The notes beneath the pieces were generated by a model. The model did no database searches. It was given only the letters and a program-made list of their open reading frames with translations, and was not told where the DNA came from. From positions 744,001 through 808,000 of the forward strand of contig VRMN01000005.1 in assembly GCA_008690995.1 (NCBI GenBank): DNA of 64,000 nt, written 5' to 3'. The DNA is from Porphyridium purpureum. Its lineage: Eukaryota > Rhodophyta > Bangiophyceae > Porphyridiales > Porphyridiaceae. A program made the translations under genes and the position numbers. Position 1 is the stretch's first letter, and each line of letters starts with the position of its first letter. Shown piece after piece: positions 38,788 to 49,176 of this stretch.

Positions 38788-40434
38788 TTACGACATGTTG
38801 TCGAAGTCGATGTTTCCTCCCCCCAGACCGTTACCCTGGACGCCAAACGTGAATTGATTACCATCCGCTTGCGGAACCACGCCATTGACTTGCTCCTCGT
38901 CGTCTTGGAAAAAGGCCTCGATGATCTTGACTGCCTTCTCGTAAATATCCGGATTCGAGTGCAATTGTAGACCTTCAATCTTATCCACTCCACCGCACTG
39001 CTCCACGAGGGTGCAAAATTCGTTCGTCAGGCCGTTGTGAGCCTCGCGCTCCTTCTCACCCACTCGCAAAATGTTTTCAATGCCTTCAAGAGCAACCTGA
39101 ACGATGCGGGCCTCGGCAACGTCGAGCTGGGCACACAGTGGCGGGATGGCGCCGCACTGTACCAAGTAGATCACTTGCTGGCTCGTCCCTCCAGAGGTCG
39201 CATTCGAGACGGCCCAGGTGGCTTCCTTGCGGATGTCAAACTCGGCCACTGAAAGCAAGTTGATCAACTTGGGCATAATATTTGCGTCGATTACTGATTG
39301 GATTTGCTCCCGGTTACCCGCTGTAACGTTGCTGATTGTCCAGCACGCTTCTTTTCGAATACTCTTCTTGGCCGAGTCCAGTCGCTCTGAAAGCGGCAGC
39401 AATGCGCCAGAGTTGATGACATGTTGAGTCTGCTGATCATCTCCTGTGACAATGTTTCCGATTGTGCGCAGCACGGGAGTCTGAATAGATGTCGACGGGC
39501 GACTGAGCAATGCGACCAGTCTGCCCACGACGTTGGCGTCAATCACGGCCTGGATCTTCTCATTCACGCCATCTGACAGATACGACAGCGCCCAGCACGC
39601 GTCCGTCAGAACCTCGTCGTCCTCCATGTAAAGCAACTGCGCCAGTGTGGGCAGGCAGTGCCGGACAATGTTAAAGTCCGGCTGCGGTTTCCCACGGCAC
39701 AGATTCGAAAGAGTCCACGTGGCGTTTCTCAATAGTGAGAGCTTTGCGTGAGGACTCAGCAGGTTTAGCACAGGCTCAAGGCCGCCGTAGCTGATCACAA
39801 GGTCGCGGCACTGCGTAGAGTCCCCGGCAATATTTCCGAGCGCCCAAACAGACTGTTCTCGCACATCCTCATGCGGAGCGGCCAGAAGACGGATGAATAT
39901 GGGAACCGCTCCAGCGTTGATGACCACCTGCGTGTGTTTGGACGTGCCCGACGCAATGTTCGTCAGCGCCCACGCGGCCTCGAACTGAAGGTCCAGTGCG
40001 TGGTCCCAGGTCAGAAACTCTACCAGACGGCGCACGACTCCAGCGTTGATCACCTCGTCAATCGGTGGATTTTGCTCGATCGAGAGCAGCTTGCGAATCT
40101 CCATGGTGTAAGGGTAGTGCTTAGAGGTATCATCCGACAGAATGCCGGCGGCCATTTCGGGCAACCTTTCCAACCCAGCCCGCTGCGCCGCGGAAGATCC
40201 GGCCATTCCGCCCTGCATATTGCTGTCCACGCTCGTCGAGCCCATGTCCAGCTCGCCTCCACCGGGCACCGAGCTGCCCATTTGCTCGCGACGCTTCTTC
40301 ATGATCGACTCTTCCTTCTTCGACTTGCGGATCTCCACCTGGTGCTCCTCGCGCTTTTTGCGCGCCTCATCGACATCAAGCCCCTTCTTGTATGTCTTTT
40401 TCCGGAAATCCTGCCGGACGTTCCGGTACGCCAT
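38788..40434 (-). CDS. Importin subunit alpha (karyopherin alpha)
   Basis: The 548-residue protein has a basic importin-beta-binding domain (about 1-60: YRNVRQDFRKKTYKKGLD, then clustered Arg/Lys) followed by about ten armadillo repeats with the conserved Trp/Asn ladder that binds nuclear localisation signals (WALTNIASG, WALGNIAGDS, WTLSNLCRGK, WALSYLSDG, WTISNVTAG, WAVSNATSGG). The acidic C-terminus with Asp/Asn residues fits the CAS exportin-binding tail. Known: it adapts NLS cargo to importin beta for nuclear import. Length and order match the plant/fungal subfamily. It is intronless. The promoter (40435-41456) is shared head to head with ribosomal protein eS6. Confidence 0.97.
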   Translation of the reverse strand: MAYRNVRQDFRKKTYKKGLDVDEARKKREEHQVEIRKSKKEESIMKKRREQMGSSVPGGGELDMGSTSVDSNMQGGMAGSSAAQRAGLERLPEMAAGILSDDTSKHYPYTMEIRKLLSIEQNPPIDEVINAGVVRRLVEFLTWDHALDLQFEAAWALTNIASGTSKHTQVVINAGAVPIFIRLLAAPHEDVREQSVWALGNIAGDSTQCRDLVISYGGLEPVLNLLSPHAKLSLLRNATWTLSNLCRGKPQPDFNIVRHCLPTLAQLLYMEDDEVLTDACWALSYLSDGVNEKIQAVIDANVVGRLVALLSRPSTSIQTPVLRTIGNIVTGDDQQTQHVINSGALLPLSERLDSAKKSIRKEACWTISNVTAGNREQIQSVIDANIMPKLINLLSVAEFDIRKEATWAVSNATSGGTSQQVIYLVQCGAIPPLCAQLDVAEARIVQVALEGIENILRVGEKEREAHNGLTNEFCTLVEQCGGVDKIEGLQLHSNPDIYEKAVKIIEAFFQDDEEQVNGVVPQADGNQFTFGVQGNGLGGGNIDFDNMS

Positions 40435-41456
40435 GCTGGGCCCACGCGCTTACTCCCTCGCTCGCTCCCCCGACCTGTCTGAATCTCTGTCGCGCTGTGT
40501 TGCCTGCCAGCGCTTCCCCCAGCGTCCACGCTCCAGCCCCGCCGCGGCGCACGCTCCGTCCCAAGCACCACTCCTGGCGCAATCGTGCCTCCCAGCAGTC
40601 CACGCACTATCCTCCACTTCTCCCTTATCCCCCCCCACACGACCTTCGCAGCGCCTGGACGAGCTTGTTCACTCTCTCCTCTTCTCCTCTCTTCTCCCCA
40701 CTTGCCACCACCACCGCCACCACCACCACCCACGTTGACGCGCCTGTCGTCCACCGAAGGGGGGGTACACTCGCGCTCTTATTTTTCATGCCCGATTCTC
40801 TCATTTTCGGCCTGCGCTCCGTTCGGTTCGGCTTGGTTTCTTAGACTGAACGCTGCTTTTCCTTGTGGTGTTGTTGTCATGTTGCGCACGCGATCGTTTT
40901 TATAAGCAGGTGTGGTGGAGCCTATCAAGAAGGTACCAAAACATCACGGAGGTTCACTTGACGCGACTACGATCCATGTACACAACTGTACTTGCGCGAG
41001 GGATTCCTGTAAGTAGAACCCTCGACATAACCGGTGCGAGGAGTTTGGTGAGGGTTTCGCTGCGGCTGCTGGTATGCGACGCGCGGCCGAGGAGCAGGCG
41101 TCATGCCGCATTGCAATGCAATGCGGTGATGAACTGTACCTTGCAATGTGTCGATAAAAAACGCCAGTTTGACATGAAGCGGGGGCCGTCCGCCACAGTG
41201 GTGCGCGTACGGCATGCCGCGGGGGCGCAGCGCGTGCAAGACATATCAAAGTAGGCCGGTTTTGATATGCTTTAACACAAAGGCCTTGTGTTCACGGCGG
41301 GCATGTGGGGAAGAAGAAGAAGAAGAGAAAGTGGGTCGTGGTGGGTGAGAGAAGGGGAAGCGGCGTCGGAGAAAGTGCAGCGGGTGGCGGTCGTGTGAGG
41401 CGTGGGGTATTGGCCTGTGGCGCTTGTGAGGGGCTTCGACTTGAGCGCACATCGAG
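40435..41456. promoter_or_regulatory. Divergent promoter of importin alpha and eS6
   Basis: This 1.0-kb region includes a C-run (about 40630-40637), ACTGTAC at 40985-40991 and 41133-41139, and a perfect 9-bp inverted repeat CATATCAAA / TTTGATATG at 41242-41250 and 41261-41269 (10-bp spacer) about 190 bp upstream of eS6. Just before the eS6 ATG the sequence becomes GA/GT-rich. No gene is recognised. Confidence 0.55.
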
Positions 41457-42188
41457 ATGAAGTTTAACATTGCGAACCCGGCAACCGGGTGCCAGAAAAA
41501 GGTCGAGATCGACGATGAGCGCCTGCTGCGCAACTTTTACGACAAGAGGATTGCGGCCGAGGTCGAAGGAGAGGCCGCGCTGGGCGAGGACTGGAAGGGC
41601 TACATGTTGAAGATCATGGGCGGACAGGACAAGCAGGGTTTCGCCATGAAGCAAGGCGTGCTGACGCCGCAGCGCGTCCGCCTCCTCATGCCCAAGGGCG
41701 TGCAGGGATGCCGCGGCTTTGCTATGCGCAAGGGCGAGAGGAAGCGCAAGTCAGTGCGCGGCTGCATCGTCTCGCACGACATTTCAGTCCTGAACTTGAT
41801 TATTACCAAGAAGGGCGACAAGGATATTGATGGGCTCACGGACAAGGTGATGCCGCGCCGCCTGGGTCCGAAGCGCGCAAACCACATCCGCAAGCTGTTC
41901 AACTTGGCAAAGGAGGATGACGTCAGAAAGTATGTGATTCGTCGCGAGATCACCCCGAAGAAGGAAGGCGCCAAGCCGTACACGAAAGCGCCGAAGATCC
42001 AGCGCCTGGTCACGCCGACCACACTTCAGCGTAAGCGCAGAAGAGCCGCGCTTCGCAAAAAGAGTGTCGAGCAGAGCAAGATCCAGCTGGCCGAGTACGA
42101 AAAGATCATTGCCAAGCGCAGCAAAGAGGCGCGAGAGTCTCGCCGCTCCAGCCGATCGAAGAGGAAGTCGGTTTCGAAGAAGGAATAG
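41457..42188 (+). CDS. RPS6: 40S ribosomal protein eS6
   Basis: The 243-residue protein is a standard eS6: [15 protein letters not shown] start, the G[19 protein letters not shown] core, QGVLTPxRVRLL, the SVRGCIV block, [12 protein letters not shown], and a long basic helix. The C-terminal tail ([18 protein letters not shown]) carries serines in Arg/Lys context, the site class phosphorylated by S6 kinases downstream of TOR in other eukaryotes. It functions in the small ribosomal subunit. Unlike many eukaryotes, no intron interrupts it. Its divergent promoter with importin alpha contains two candidate motifs. Confidence 0.98.
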   Translation: MKFNIANPATGCQKKVEIDDERLLRNFYDKRIAAEVEGEAALGEDWKGYMLKIMGGQDKQGFAMKQGVLTPQRVRLLMPKGVQGCRGFAMRKGERKRKSVRGCIVSHDISVLNLIITKKGDKDIDGLTDKVMPRRLGPKRANHIRKLFNLAKEDDVRKYVIRREITPKKEGAKPYTKAPKIQRLVTPTTLQRKRRRAALRKKSVEQSKIQLAEYEKIIAKRSKEARESRRSSRSKRKSVSKKE

Positions 42189-42721
42189 TGTAAGAGGCTT
42201 ACCCGGGGTGTGCGATCCGGGGACTGGTAGGACACGGCAGGTCTGTAGAAATGCGCGGCGATCTGCGCCTCTCTTTGTGTCAACTGCAGTGATCAATGAC
42301 GGGAACACTCAACGGACAGACGGCTTTGTGGAGGCGGATTCCGGCAGGCTCTGTCGCGTCCTCGAGGAGTCAACCGGACCTTGATAGTCCGTGTTTGCCG
42401 GTTGGCAAACCTCACTGGCACGCGGCACACACTTTGTGAGGAATCATTCATAACTTTCGCAACCCTAGTAAATTCTCCCGTATTTCATCACAGGCGTTAT
42501 ATCAGCTAACGTGTTTTGGCGGTATGTGCAGCGGGCTGGGAGAGCTGTGGGCCCGCGTACTCGCCAAGGAACTCTTAGATCGAACGGGCCGGGGCGGAGA
42601 CACTGCGCACGCACCTGCTCCTTGCTTGACCGCTTGCCAACTGCGGTGGTGGTGCAAGCGCACGCGCTGTTTGTGCATTTGCCAAACGCGGGGGGCGGCG
42701 CTCGGAAGCGGAAGTGGAAAA

Positions 42722-42991
42722 ATGGGCGCGGAATCGTTTAAGAGCTGGGGCGTTTGTGGCGCGGCGTCCAGCGTGTTGGGGGCCCTGACCATGTTTCTGT
42801 TCTACATGGGTATGGCCAAAGAATACGCGTTCTTCGGCTACGAAGGGAGCTTCTCGGAAGCGGCGGACGCTTGCATGCGCACGCTGATCACGTTTGGCGC
42901 TCTGTTCGTGATATCTCTGCTTGCCTTTGTGTACGGCAGCTTGCGCAAAGATTCCGAATCCGAGAGCGCCACGTACACGGCGGTGTCGTGA
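42722..42991 (+). CDS. Small two-helix membrane protein of unknown function
   Basis: This is an 89-residue protein with two predicted membrane helices, about residues 12-30 (CGAASSVLGALTMFLFYMG) and 54-72 (TLITFGALFVISLLAFVYGS), joined by a short loop with acidic residues (EYAFFGYEGSFSEAADAC). The tail is Ser/Glu-rich and polar. No family is recognised. The ATG at 42722 opens the clean hydrophobic protein; an open frame extends upstream to 42524, but that part is Cys/Arg-rich and unlike a leader. It is small but has the codon pattern and spacing of a real gene between eS6 and the kinase. Confidence 0.6.
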   Translation: MGAESFKSWGVCGAASSVLGALTMFLFYMGMAKEYAFFGYEGSFSEAADACMRTLITFGALFVISLLAFVYGSLRKDSESESATYTAVS

Positions 42992-43675
42992 TTGGCAGCC
43001 GAAAGGGGTTTTCGAGCTGTTCCTGCTTGGCGACGCGCGAGAGTGGTGATCTCGTTGCCAACTCTAGTGGGCACATGACGCGAAGGTGGGCAGACTCTGG
43101 TGCTCCAACTCACTGAAGGTACAACGTCATCCAAGGATCTGCCCGAGAATGGAACAATAAAATCACTTGTTTGCCCTGGACTTGAGAAACCGATCTGAGC
43201 GTCTGCCTGGATGGGCACCGGCACGTCAGAAAAGCCCAACGTCAGACAGAGGAGGCGCGGCCGTCCACGACCAAAAGTAGATGAGCGCTTATTGCGTCCA
43301 CGGTGGGCAACACGCCGGTATTGGACGCGCCTGTCAAACCTATTTCTCCCGCCGCGCATGCAGAAGCAGGGCCACACGTCTCACGTGCAAGCCAAAGATG
43401 CCGACGTGTGTTCTCACGTAACTCTTGTGGCCAACGGGTGACCACACCCGCGCCTATTGAATCTACGAGGCCGCGTCCAGCCGCGGATCAGGTAGTTTTG
43501 TCGCACGCTCCACACAGTCCCCGCCGCATTCATCCCATCGTTGGTGTCAAGCGGCAGCACCAACAGCAGCTGCAGCAGCCACCGTCATCCGATTCTGACC
43601 CGCGCGTACCAGCGCGACTCGACCTGCGTGCGTGCTCGCTCACCTCTATTCAAAACCGCACTGTGTTACTATGCC

Positions 43676-43702
43676 GTGAGTGTGTGAGTGAGTGAGTGAG
43701 TG
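43676..43702 (+). repeat. GTGA/GAGT microsatellite
   Basis: A short tandem GTGA-type array of about 27 bp lies in the non-coding leader region upstream of the kinase. It is simple sequence only. Confidence 0.85.
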
Positions 43703-43976
43703 TGTCCGTCCCACACTGCGAGAACGGAACTGTACGCGAAAGCGATGAAAGACAAAAATAAACACACGACCAGCAGAATGCCCAAACACCCAGATACGCG
43801 TCTAAGTAAACGCACGCGCTGGCGTAGTAAATGGAGCTGTCAAAAAACGACGATGAGGATGGGCACGCAGACAGCATAAAACTGTTTGGGAGAGAAGAAG
43901 GCGGAGAGGCAGAAAAGAGGGGGGGGATGAAGGGAGTGGGAACGTGTGTGCTGAGCATTGTGTGAGTGTGAGCACA

Positions 43977-44028
43977 GGGGGTGAAGAGCGGGGGTGAAGA
44001 GGGAAGAGGGGAAGTGGGGAGGGGAGGG
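43977..44028 (+). promoter_or_regulatory. G-run cluster (potential G-quadruplex) upstream of the kinase
   Basis: Seven runs of three to five G fall within 52 bp (43977, 43990, 44001, 44008, 44016, 44021, 44026), separated by short A/T-containing loops. This satisfies the usual four-run quadruplex pattern several times over on the coding strand, about 280-330 bp before the kinase ATG. It could act in DNA or in the mRNA leader. The rest of 42992-44306 is GT/GA-rich without a gene. Confidence 0.55.
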
Positions 44029-44306
44029 ATTCGTGGAGGATTGGCGGCTGCGGTGGATTTATGTTCACGTGCATGCGCAGGCGATCTGTGGTAGCGTGGT
44101 AGGGTGGCGGGTAGGAACCGGGTGCTGGGACGACGAGCATAGGGGGGCGACGAGCACGCGCGTGGAGGAGTGGCGGTGGGAGTGGTCGTGGGGTGGTGGG
44201 GTGTGCGGCGCGGCTGCGGCGGCTGAGCAGGCTCGCGAGCGGACGCGTGGATGTCTTTGTTCTTGTGTGCGAGCGTGTGGACGTGGGCAGACGGCGATAG
44301 GCAAGC

Positions 44307-47300
44307 ATGGGCACGCGCGTGGGACAGTACCTCCTGTTTGAAACAATCGGGCGAGGCGCATTCGGAAAGGTCAAGCTGGGCGTGCACGCGGAAACGGGTG
44401 AGCAGGTCGCGGTGAAGATTCTGGAGAAGCATCTCATCAAGCAAAATGACCTCACGATGCAAGTTCGGCGAGAAATCGCCATCATGAAGGCGCTCAAGCA
44501 CAAGAATATCGTGAATTTGCACACGGTGCTCACGAGCAAGACCAAGCTTTACATCGTGATGGACTTGGTGACCGGTGGCGAGCTGTTTGACGTGATTGCC
44601 GCGAAGGGAGAGGGCGGCTTGAATGAGGAAGACGCGCGTCGGTTTTTCCACCAACTCGTCGATGGCGTACACTACTGTCATCGCCGAGGCGTGTGTCACC
44701 GCGACATCAAGCCTGAAAATTTACTGTTGGCCGAAGACGGCGAGATGAAGCTCACCGATTTTGGGCTGTCCTCAATCAAAGGCGCGAACACGGACCTACT
44801 GACGACGCAATGCGGTACCCCGAGCTACGTACCACCTGAAGTTATAGTTGCGGCGCACAAGGGATACTCGGGCCCCAAGGTCGACGCGTGGGCCTGCGGA
44901 ATCATGCTCTTTGCCATGGTGGCTGGGTACCTCCCGTTCGATGGCGACGATATTTCAGAGCTGTTCATGAATATCCAAACTGTGCCCGTGGAATACCCAG
45001 AGTGGGTGTCCTCGGGCGCGATCGACCTGATGGAAAAGCTACTTTGCAAAGACCCGGCGCGGCGATGGGACCTCAAGCAGGTCAAAAAGCATCCCTGGTT
45101 CCTTGCAGACTATGATGGAGACGATGGACCGACCGCGAAGCGCTTGAAACGAGAAAAGGCGATCGCGGCGCGAGTTGCCGCAGAGAAAAAGATCGAGGCA
45201 GAACGAAAAGCTGCCGCGCAAGCGGCTCTTCCACCTCCACAGGACGCGAAAGTGAAACAAGAGCCACCTCCGCTTGTTCCAGCTCACTCGCATGAGACCC
45301 AAAGCGCGGGCCCTGACGATGCAAGTATCGCGAGCTCAGAGAAAGCAGCGAACGCACAGCATGTGCAAGGGACTGCAAGTCGCGTAGATGCGGCGACCAC
45401 CGGCGAGACCAAAAAGGCAGGGAAGAAGCCATCGCTGCACGATATTGCGAATCAGCTGAAGGAGCTTGCACCACTGAAAGACGATGACGATGACTTGGAT
45501 CTCAAGCCGGCTCATTTTCCGGACCGAGATGAGGACGAGCTTCACTCACACGCGTTTGCAAAGATGGGCAGCGATGATCGGGAGCGGGCGCCGGCGCGGC
45601 CGGGCAGCTTGCAGGCCCAAGGAAATCCGGCGGGCCGTGTAGGTCCCATGTCCAGCGCTCAGCCCGGCGATCGGATCAGTGTCGGTGGTGGTGGTGGCCC
45701 GGGCAGCATGCGCAAGCAGAGCTTTGCTCAACTAGCGCGCATTTCATCGACCAATCAAAGCTTCCGAGTGGACGCCAAAGAGCCGGTGGATTTGACCGCC
45801 AGCCTGGCACAGGTAGTCGGACCTCCAGCTGGGGCCGTGGGCCAAGCGAGCGCGGGCGCAACGACGGCACCTGGGGATCGTGCAACGGGTTCGGAAGGGA
45901 AAAAGGCGGCGCCACGCTCTCTGGCAAGTCAAGTGTCGGCCTTTGGTGGCGGCACTTCGGTTCTCTCTTCCCGAATTGGATTCGGTACAAACGTGGGTGT
46001 GGCTGGAAGCATGGCATCATTAGGTCCAGGAAGTTCGGCTGCGGGTGGAGGAGCAGGCGGCCTTGGCCAGATTGGCCGTACCACATCTGTGCTGTCGTCG
46101 CGGATTGGCTTTGGGCCTGTACCGGTGGCTGGTGGTGCACCGGCAGCGTCTGCCGCCCAAAGGGGAATCAATCGCACAACATCTTCGCTTTTATCATCGC
46201 GCATTGGCTTTGGGGCCGTTTCGACCCCGGCTGGACCTTTACCCGTGGCTTCGGATGCCGGCGATGCGGGAGCAGGCAAAGCGAGTATGCTCTCTTCGCG
46301 CATCGGGTTTGGGCCGTTGATGGCCGGAGGCGCGGCTGCTGGCACCACTGCTTCGGCGGTCGGTGGAGGCGAGATGGCAGCCGGCGTGGAGTACGGCGTT
46401 GGCATGGGGATGGCAGCTTACGAAAGCGATGAGGAAGAAGAAAAAGAGGAGCAAGCAAAGTTGAACGACGAGCAAAAGGCAAACTTGCTCGCGATCCGTC
46501 GTTTAGAGACCATGATCGCGTACGTAAAGCACCAGGCCGCGAGCAACAGTCGGACTCAGAGCGTGAATCGAAGCCGGGGCAGCACAGCACCGAACTCTTT
46601 GCGCAGCAGCCAACGCTCGGGAATGATGCATCAGTCGGTGCGCTCCAACATGAACATGTCGTCAATGCGCATGAGCATGACCATGAAGAAAGGTTCGGTA
46701 ATGCTGTCGAGCTCGTACGGTGGGTTTGGCCAGATGGCCGCCGCGGGCGTAGCGGCGGCCAAGGCTGAAGAAGCTCAGGAAGCCGCATCGGCAGCGAGAG
46801 CCGGAACTCAAAATTCAAACTCGACGTTAATTTTGGAACCCGCAGTTGCCGCGGCGCCTTCAGGAAGTTATGCAGACGATGTTGCGCCGCATGTGCAGTC
46901 GCAGGCAGGCTTGTCAGACAAGCTGCCGACCCAATTCGAAATGCTGATGGCGCTTTGGGACCGCGGCCTAGTATCGGGCACTCAAGGCCAGCACGAGCCG
47001 TCAGAGGAAAAATCAATCAATGTCGTGGGACAGCTGGACATTGAACATTTTGAGCAGACGCTATCAGCGGTCAAGTATGTCCAGGAGCGTATTGATCGTG
47101 GGGACGCGGCGCACGCGGCTTCAAAGCCAGATGTGATGAAGCTCAAGGACGCTTTGGAAATATGGGAGGCGAAACTGTCGCTGGCGTCGCCGAGCGTCAC
47201 ACCAGAACTTTCACCGGAGGAGCGCCGCAAGTCGATGGATATTGTGAAGCAGCAGGAGCACAAAGTGGAGGATGACACGCTCAACACGTTGCAGCGCGTT

Positions 47301-48857
47301 CTGCAGCGTTGGGATGCGATGTTGATTGGCGAGTCGGCACCAGCTGAGATTGATATCAGCAAGGTTGAGACCACGGAATCTTCAAAAGCTGTATCGCGCG
47401 CACCAGACGACGCCAGTGGCGGGGCAAGCAGAGGGGATGGCAGCAGCAGAAAAGACGCGGGGCCGAAAGCCACGAAGCGTTACGGTGCTGGCCCAGGTGG
47501 CGGAATCATGCAGGACAGTTTGTACGTAGCTGCGGAGCGTGATGCACAAGGATATCCGGCAGAATCGAACTCGGGCGCTGTGAGAGCTGCGTATGTTGCA
47601 GGCTATGCCGCGCTGGATGACCTGGCAGACGATGACTTTGACCTCGGGCCGCGCAAAGTCTATGTGAATGATGCGTGGAAAAAGGCGCTTGAACCACACA
47701 TGGACTCGTTTCTTGCCTTGGGGCAACCAGACGAAGATGACGATGAAGATGATGATGACAGTTTTGATGACGCTGTCGGTGAGCAGCGTCCCATGGCTGA
47801 AGTTTTTTCAGACCCTGCGCTGAGAGCGGCCGGAGCGGCGTCCGGTGCGTCGGGACCCGCGCGAACCGGAGTGCCGGTCGCCGCGCTTGCACCGGGCAGT
47901 GGTGGCGTGTATGAGATCCCTGGCATGAAGATGAACTCGCTCGAGTCCTTTTCGCGCGGAACCGATCGCGAGCGTGGCGCGGGTGTACCGGGAGCGGGTG
48001 CGGCAGCGGGGCCAAAAGCCGACAATCCTGCGAGCGGTGGGCTGAGCCAGGCGGGCTCGTTGCCGCCCACGGACAAGGGCAGACGCATTCCGTACACTAT
48101 GAGCGTGATCCGTGATCCGGCGCGCCCAGGTGGAGCGTGGGGTGAGTACAACGCTTCCGGCGGTGTATCAACGGACAGACCGCCGATGCCTGCCGGTCCG
48201 CTCTCACCACCCAAAGGGACGAGCATTAGTTGTGACGCTGCGCCGATTCGTGCAGAAAGTGGCGTCGAAGAACACGAGGGCGCCGAGGGAATGGGTCGAA
48301 ATTCCCGCACGATTTCCGAGGGCCATTCGTACGATGAAGGTAGCCGCGGAAAAAGCAGTTTTGATGCTGATGCGGGTGACGAGGAACGGCGTCCGAGTGA
48401 CGTAGGCGCGTCGAAAGGCGGATTGCGCGCGGCCTCAAAGAAGGGAAGCACTGCGAACCTGAGTCGCCATGGTAGTCGCTTGAAAAGCAGTGGATTGATG
48501 GCATTTCTAGGCATTCGCGCCGGTTCACGCAAGCCGGTGCCATCGAATGCGATTTTAACAAGCTTAGAGCCCGAGAAGGCGCTGGTTGAGATGGGCAAGC
48601 TGCTGCATCGAGACTTTGACGCGGAGGTGGCAAGGAAGAAGAACGCGATGGAGTTGAAACTCAGGGTGCCGGTCAGGGACATGGAAGGCTCTTTCGTGTA
48701 TGCTCACATGTACTTTTCTTCGTCGAGCGATGCCCGTTGCTGCATCACCATAAAGAAGAGCAAGGAGGGCGACTTTTTGCCCGGCCCGTTCATTGGATTT
48801 GTGGAAGACGTGAAGGACAAGTTCAGCAAGGTGGAGGACATGTACGCACCAATCTAA
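44307..48857 (+). CDS. SNF1/CIPK-like Ser/Thr kinase with very long disordered middle and KA1-like end
   Basis: The 1516-residue protein has an intact N-terminal kinase domain, about residues 8-265: glycine loop GRGAFGKV, Lys37, HRD with Asp133, DFG with Asp151, and a CGTPSYVPPEV activation segment as in SNF1/CIPK/CHK1-type kinases. A region of more than 1000 residues follows that is Ala/Gly/Ser-rich and charged. It includes four LSSRIGFG motifs at 552, 595, 628 and 661, a Met/Ser-rich stretch, and an Asp/Glu run. The last about 90 residues (from LTSLEPEKALVEMGKLL) resemble a KA1/AMPK-C-type lipid- or phosphate-binding fold. No NAF/FISL calcineurin-B-like binding motif is seen. Inferred: a stress or nutrient kinase. 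The long tail likely carries docking and phosphorylation sites. Confidence 0.85.
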   Translation: MGTRVGQYLLFETIGRGAFGKVKLGVHAETGEQVAVKILEKHLIKQNDLTMQVRREIAIMKALKHKNIVNLHTVLTSKTKLYIVMDLVTGGELFDVIAAKGEGGLNEEDARRFFHQLVDGVHYCHRRGVCHRDIKPENLLLAEDGEMKLTDFGLSSIKGANTDLLTTQCGTPSYVPPEVIVAAHKGYSGPKVDAWACGIMLFAMVAGYLPFDGDDISELFMNIQTVPVEYPEWVSSGAIDLMEKLLCKDPARRWDLKQVKKHPWFLADYDGDDGPTAKRLKREKAIAARVAAEKKIEAERKAAAQAALPPPQDAKVKQEPPPLVPAHSHETQSAGPDDASIASSEKAANAQHVQGTASRVDAATTGETKKAGKKPSLHDIANQLKELAPLKDDDDDLDLKPAHFPDRDEDELHSHAFAKMGSDDRERAPARPGSLQAQGNPAGRVGPMSSAQPGDRISVGGGGGPGSMRKQSFAQLARISSTNQSFRVDAKEPVDLTASLAQVVGPPAGAVGQASAGATTAPGDRATGSEGKKAAPRSLASQVSAFGGGTSVLSSRIGFGTNVGVAGSMASLGPGSSAAGGGAGGLGQIGRTTSVLSSRIGFGPVPVAGGAPAASAAQRGINRTTSSLLSSRIGFGAVSTPAGPLPVASDAGDAGAGKASMLSSRIGFGPLMAGGAAAGTTASAVGGGEMAAGVEYGVGMGMAAYESDEEEEKEEQAKLNDEQKANLLAIRRLETMIAYVKHQAASNSRTQSVNRSRGSTAPNSLRSSQRSGMMHQSVRSNMNMSSMRMSMTMKKGSVMLSSSYGGFGQMAAAGVAAAKAEEAQEAASAARAGTQNSNSTLILEPAVAAAPSGSYADDVAPHVQSQAGLSDKLPTQFEMLMALWDRGLVSGTQGQHEPSEEKSINVVGQLDIEHFEQTLSAVKYVQERIDRGDAAHAASKPDVMKLKDALEIWEAKLSLASPSVTPELSPEERRKSMDIVKQQEHKVEDDTLNTLQRVLQRWDAMLIGESAPAEIDISKVETTESSKAVSRAPDDASGGASRGDGSSRKDAGPKATKRYGAGPGGGIMQDSLYVAAERDAQGYPAESNSGAVRAAYVAGYAALDDLADDDFDLGPRKVYVNDAWKKALEPHMDSFLALGQPDEDDDEDDDDSFDDAVGEQRPMAEVFSDPALRAAGAASGASGPARTGVPVAALAPGSGGVYEIPGMKMNSLESFSRGTDRERGAGVPGAGAAAGPKADNPASGGLSQAGSLPPTDKGRRIPYTMSVIRDPARPGGAWGEYNASGGVSTDRPPMPAGPLSPPKGTSISCDAAPIRAESGVEEHEGAEGMGRNSRTISEGHSYDEGSRGKSSFDADAGDEERRPSDVGASKGGLRAASKKGSTANLSRHGSRLKSSGLMAFLGIRAGSRKPVPSNAILTSLEPEKALVEMGKLLHRDFDAEVARKKNAMELKLRVPVRDMEGSFVYAHMYFSSSSDARCCITIKKSKEGDFLPGPFIGFVEDVKDKFSKVEDMYAPI
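45960..46313 (+). repeat. Four copies of an LSSRIGFG peptide motif in the kinase
   Basis: The octapeptide LSSRIGFG occurs four times, at residues 553-560, 596-603, 629-636 and 662-669, with spacing of 43, 33 and 33 residues in Gly/Ala-rich linkers. Codons differ between copies (CTCTCTTCC, CTGTCGTCG, TTATCATCG, CTCTCTTCG), so the peptide is conserved while the DNA has diverged. Confidence 0.92.
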
Positions 48858-49176
48858 TTCATATAAACCTTTTTTCGTGGAACAGACGATTTTGGTCCTG
48901 GCGTCACCTAGGCGGCGTCCGACGCTCTGGTTGCTCTCATTCCGCTCACGCAAGATGGTCACGCTCAAGATTCGCTCGCAGCCTAGACATGCTCTGATAA
49001 AAAGGAAGCGTCAGAATCGGCGCTGATTACGCTCGCGGCGCACGCCAGGCACGGCTCTCGACGGCGTGGCACAGGACCGGACACCGCTGTGCCATCGCCC
49101 TGCCGCGCAGTGCCGCCGCGTGCGCGCGGCACGCGTTCACACAAAGCACGGGGCCCGCGTGCGTCTGCTTATCGAA

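Noticed and set aside
43650-44699. A 349-codon minus-strand frame over the kinase start
   Set aside because: It is the antisense shadow of the kinase domain plus the purine-rich leader.
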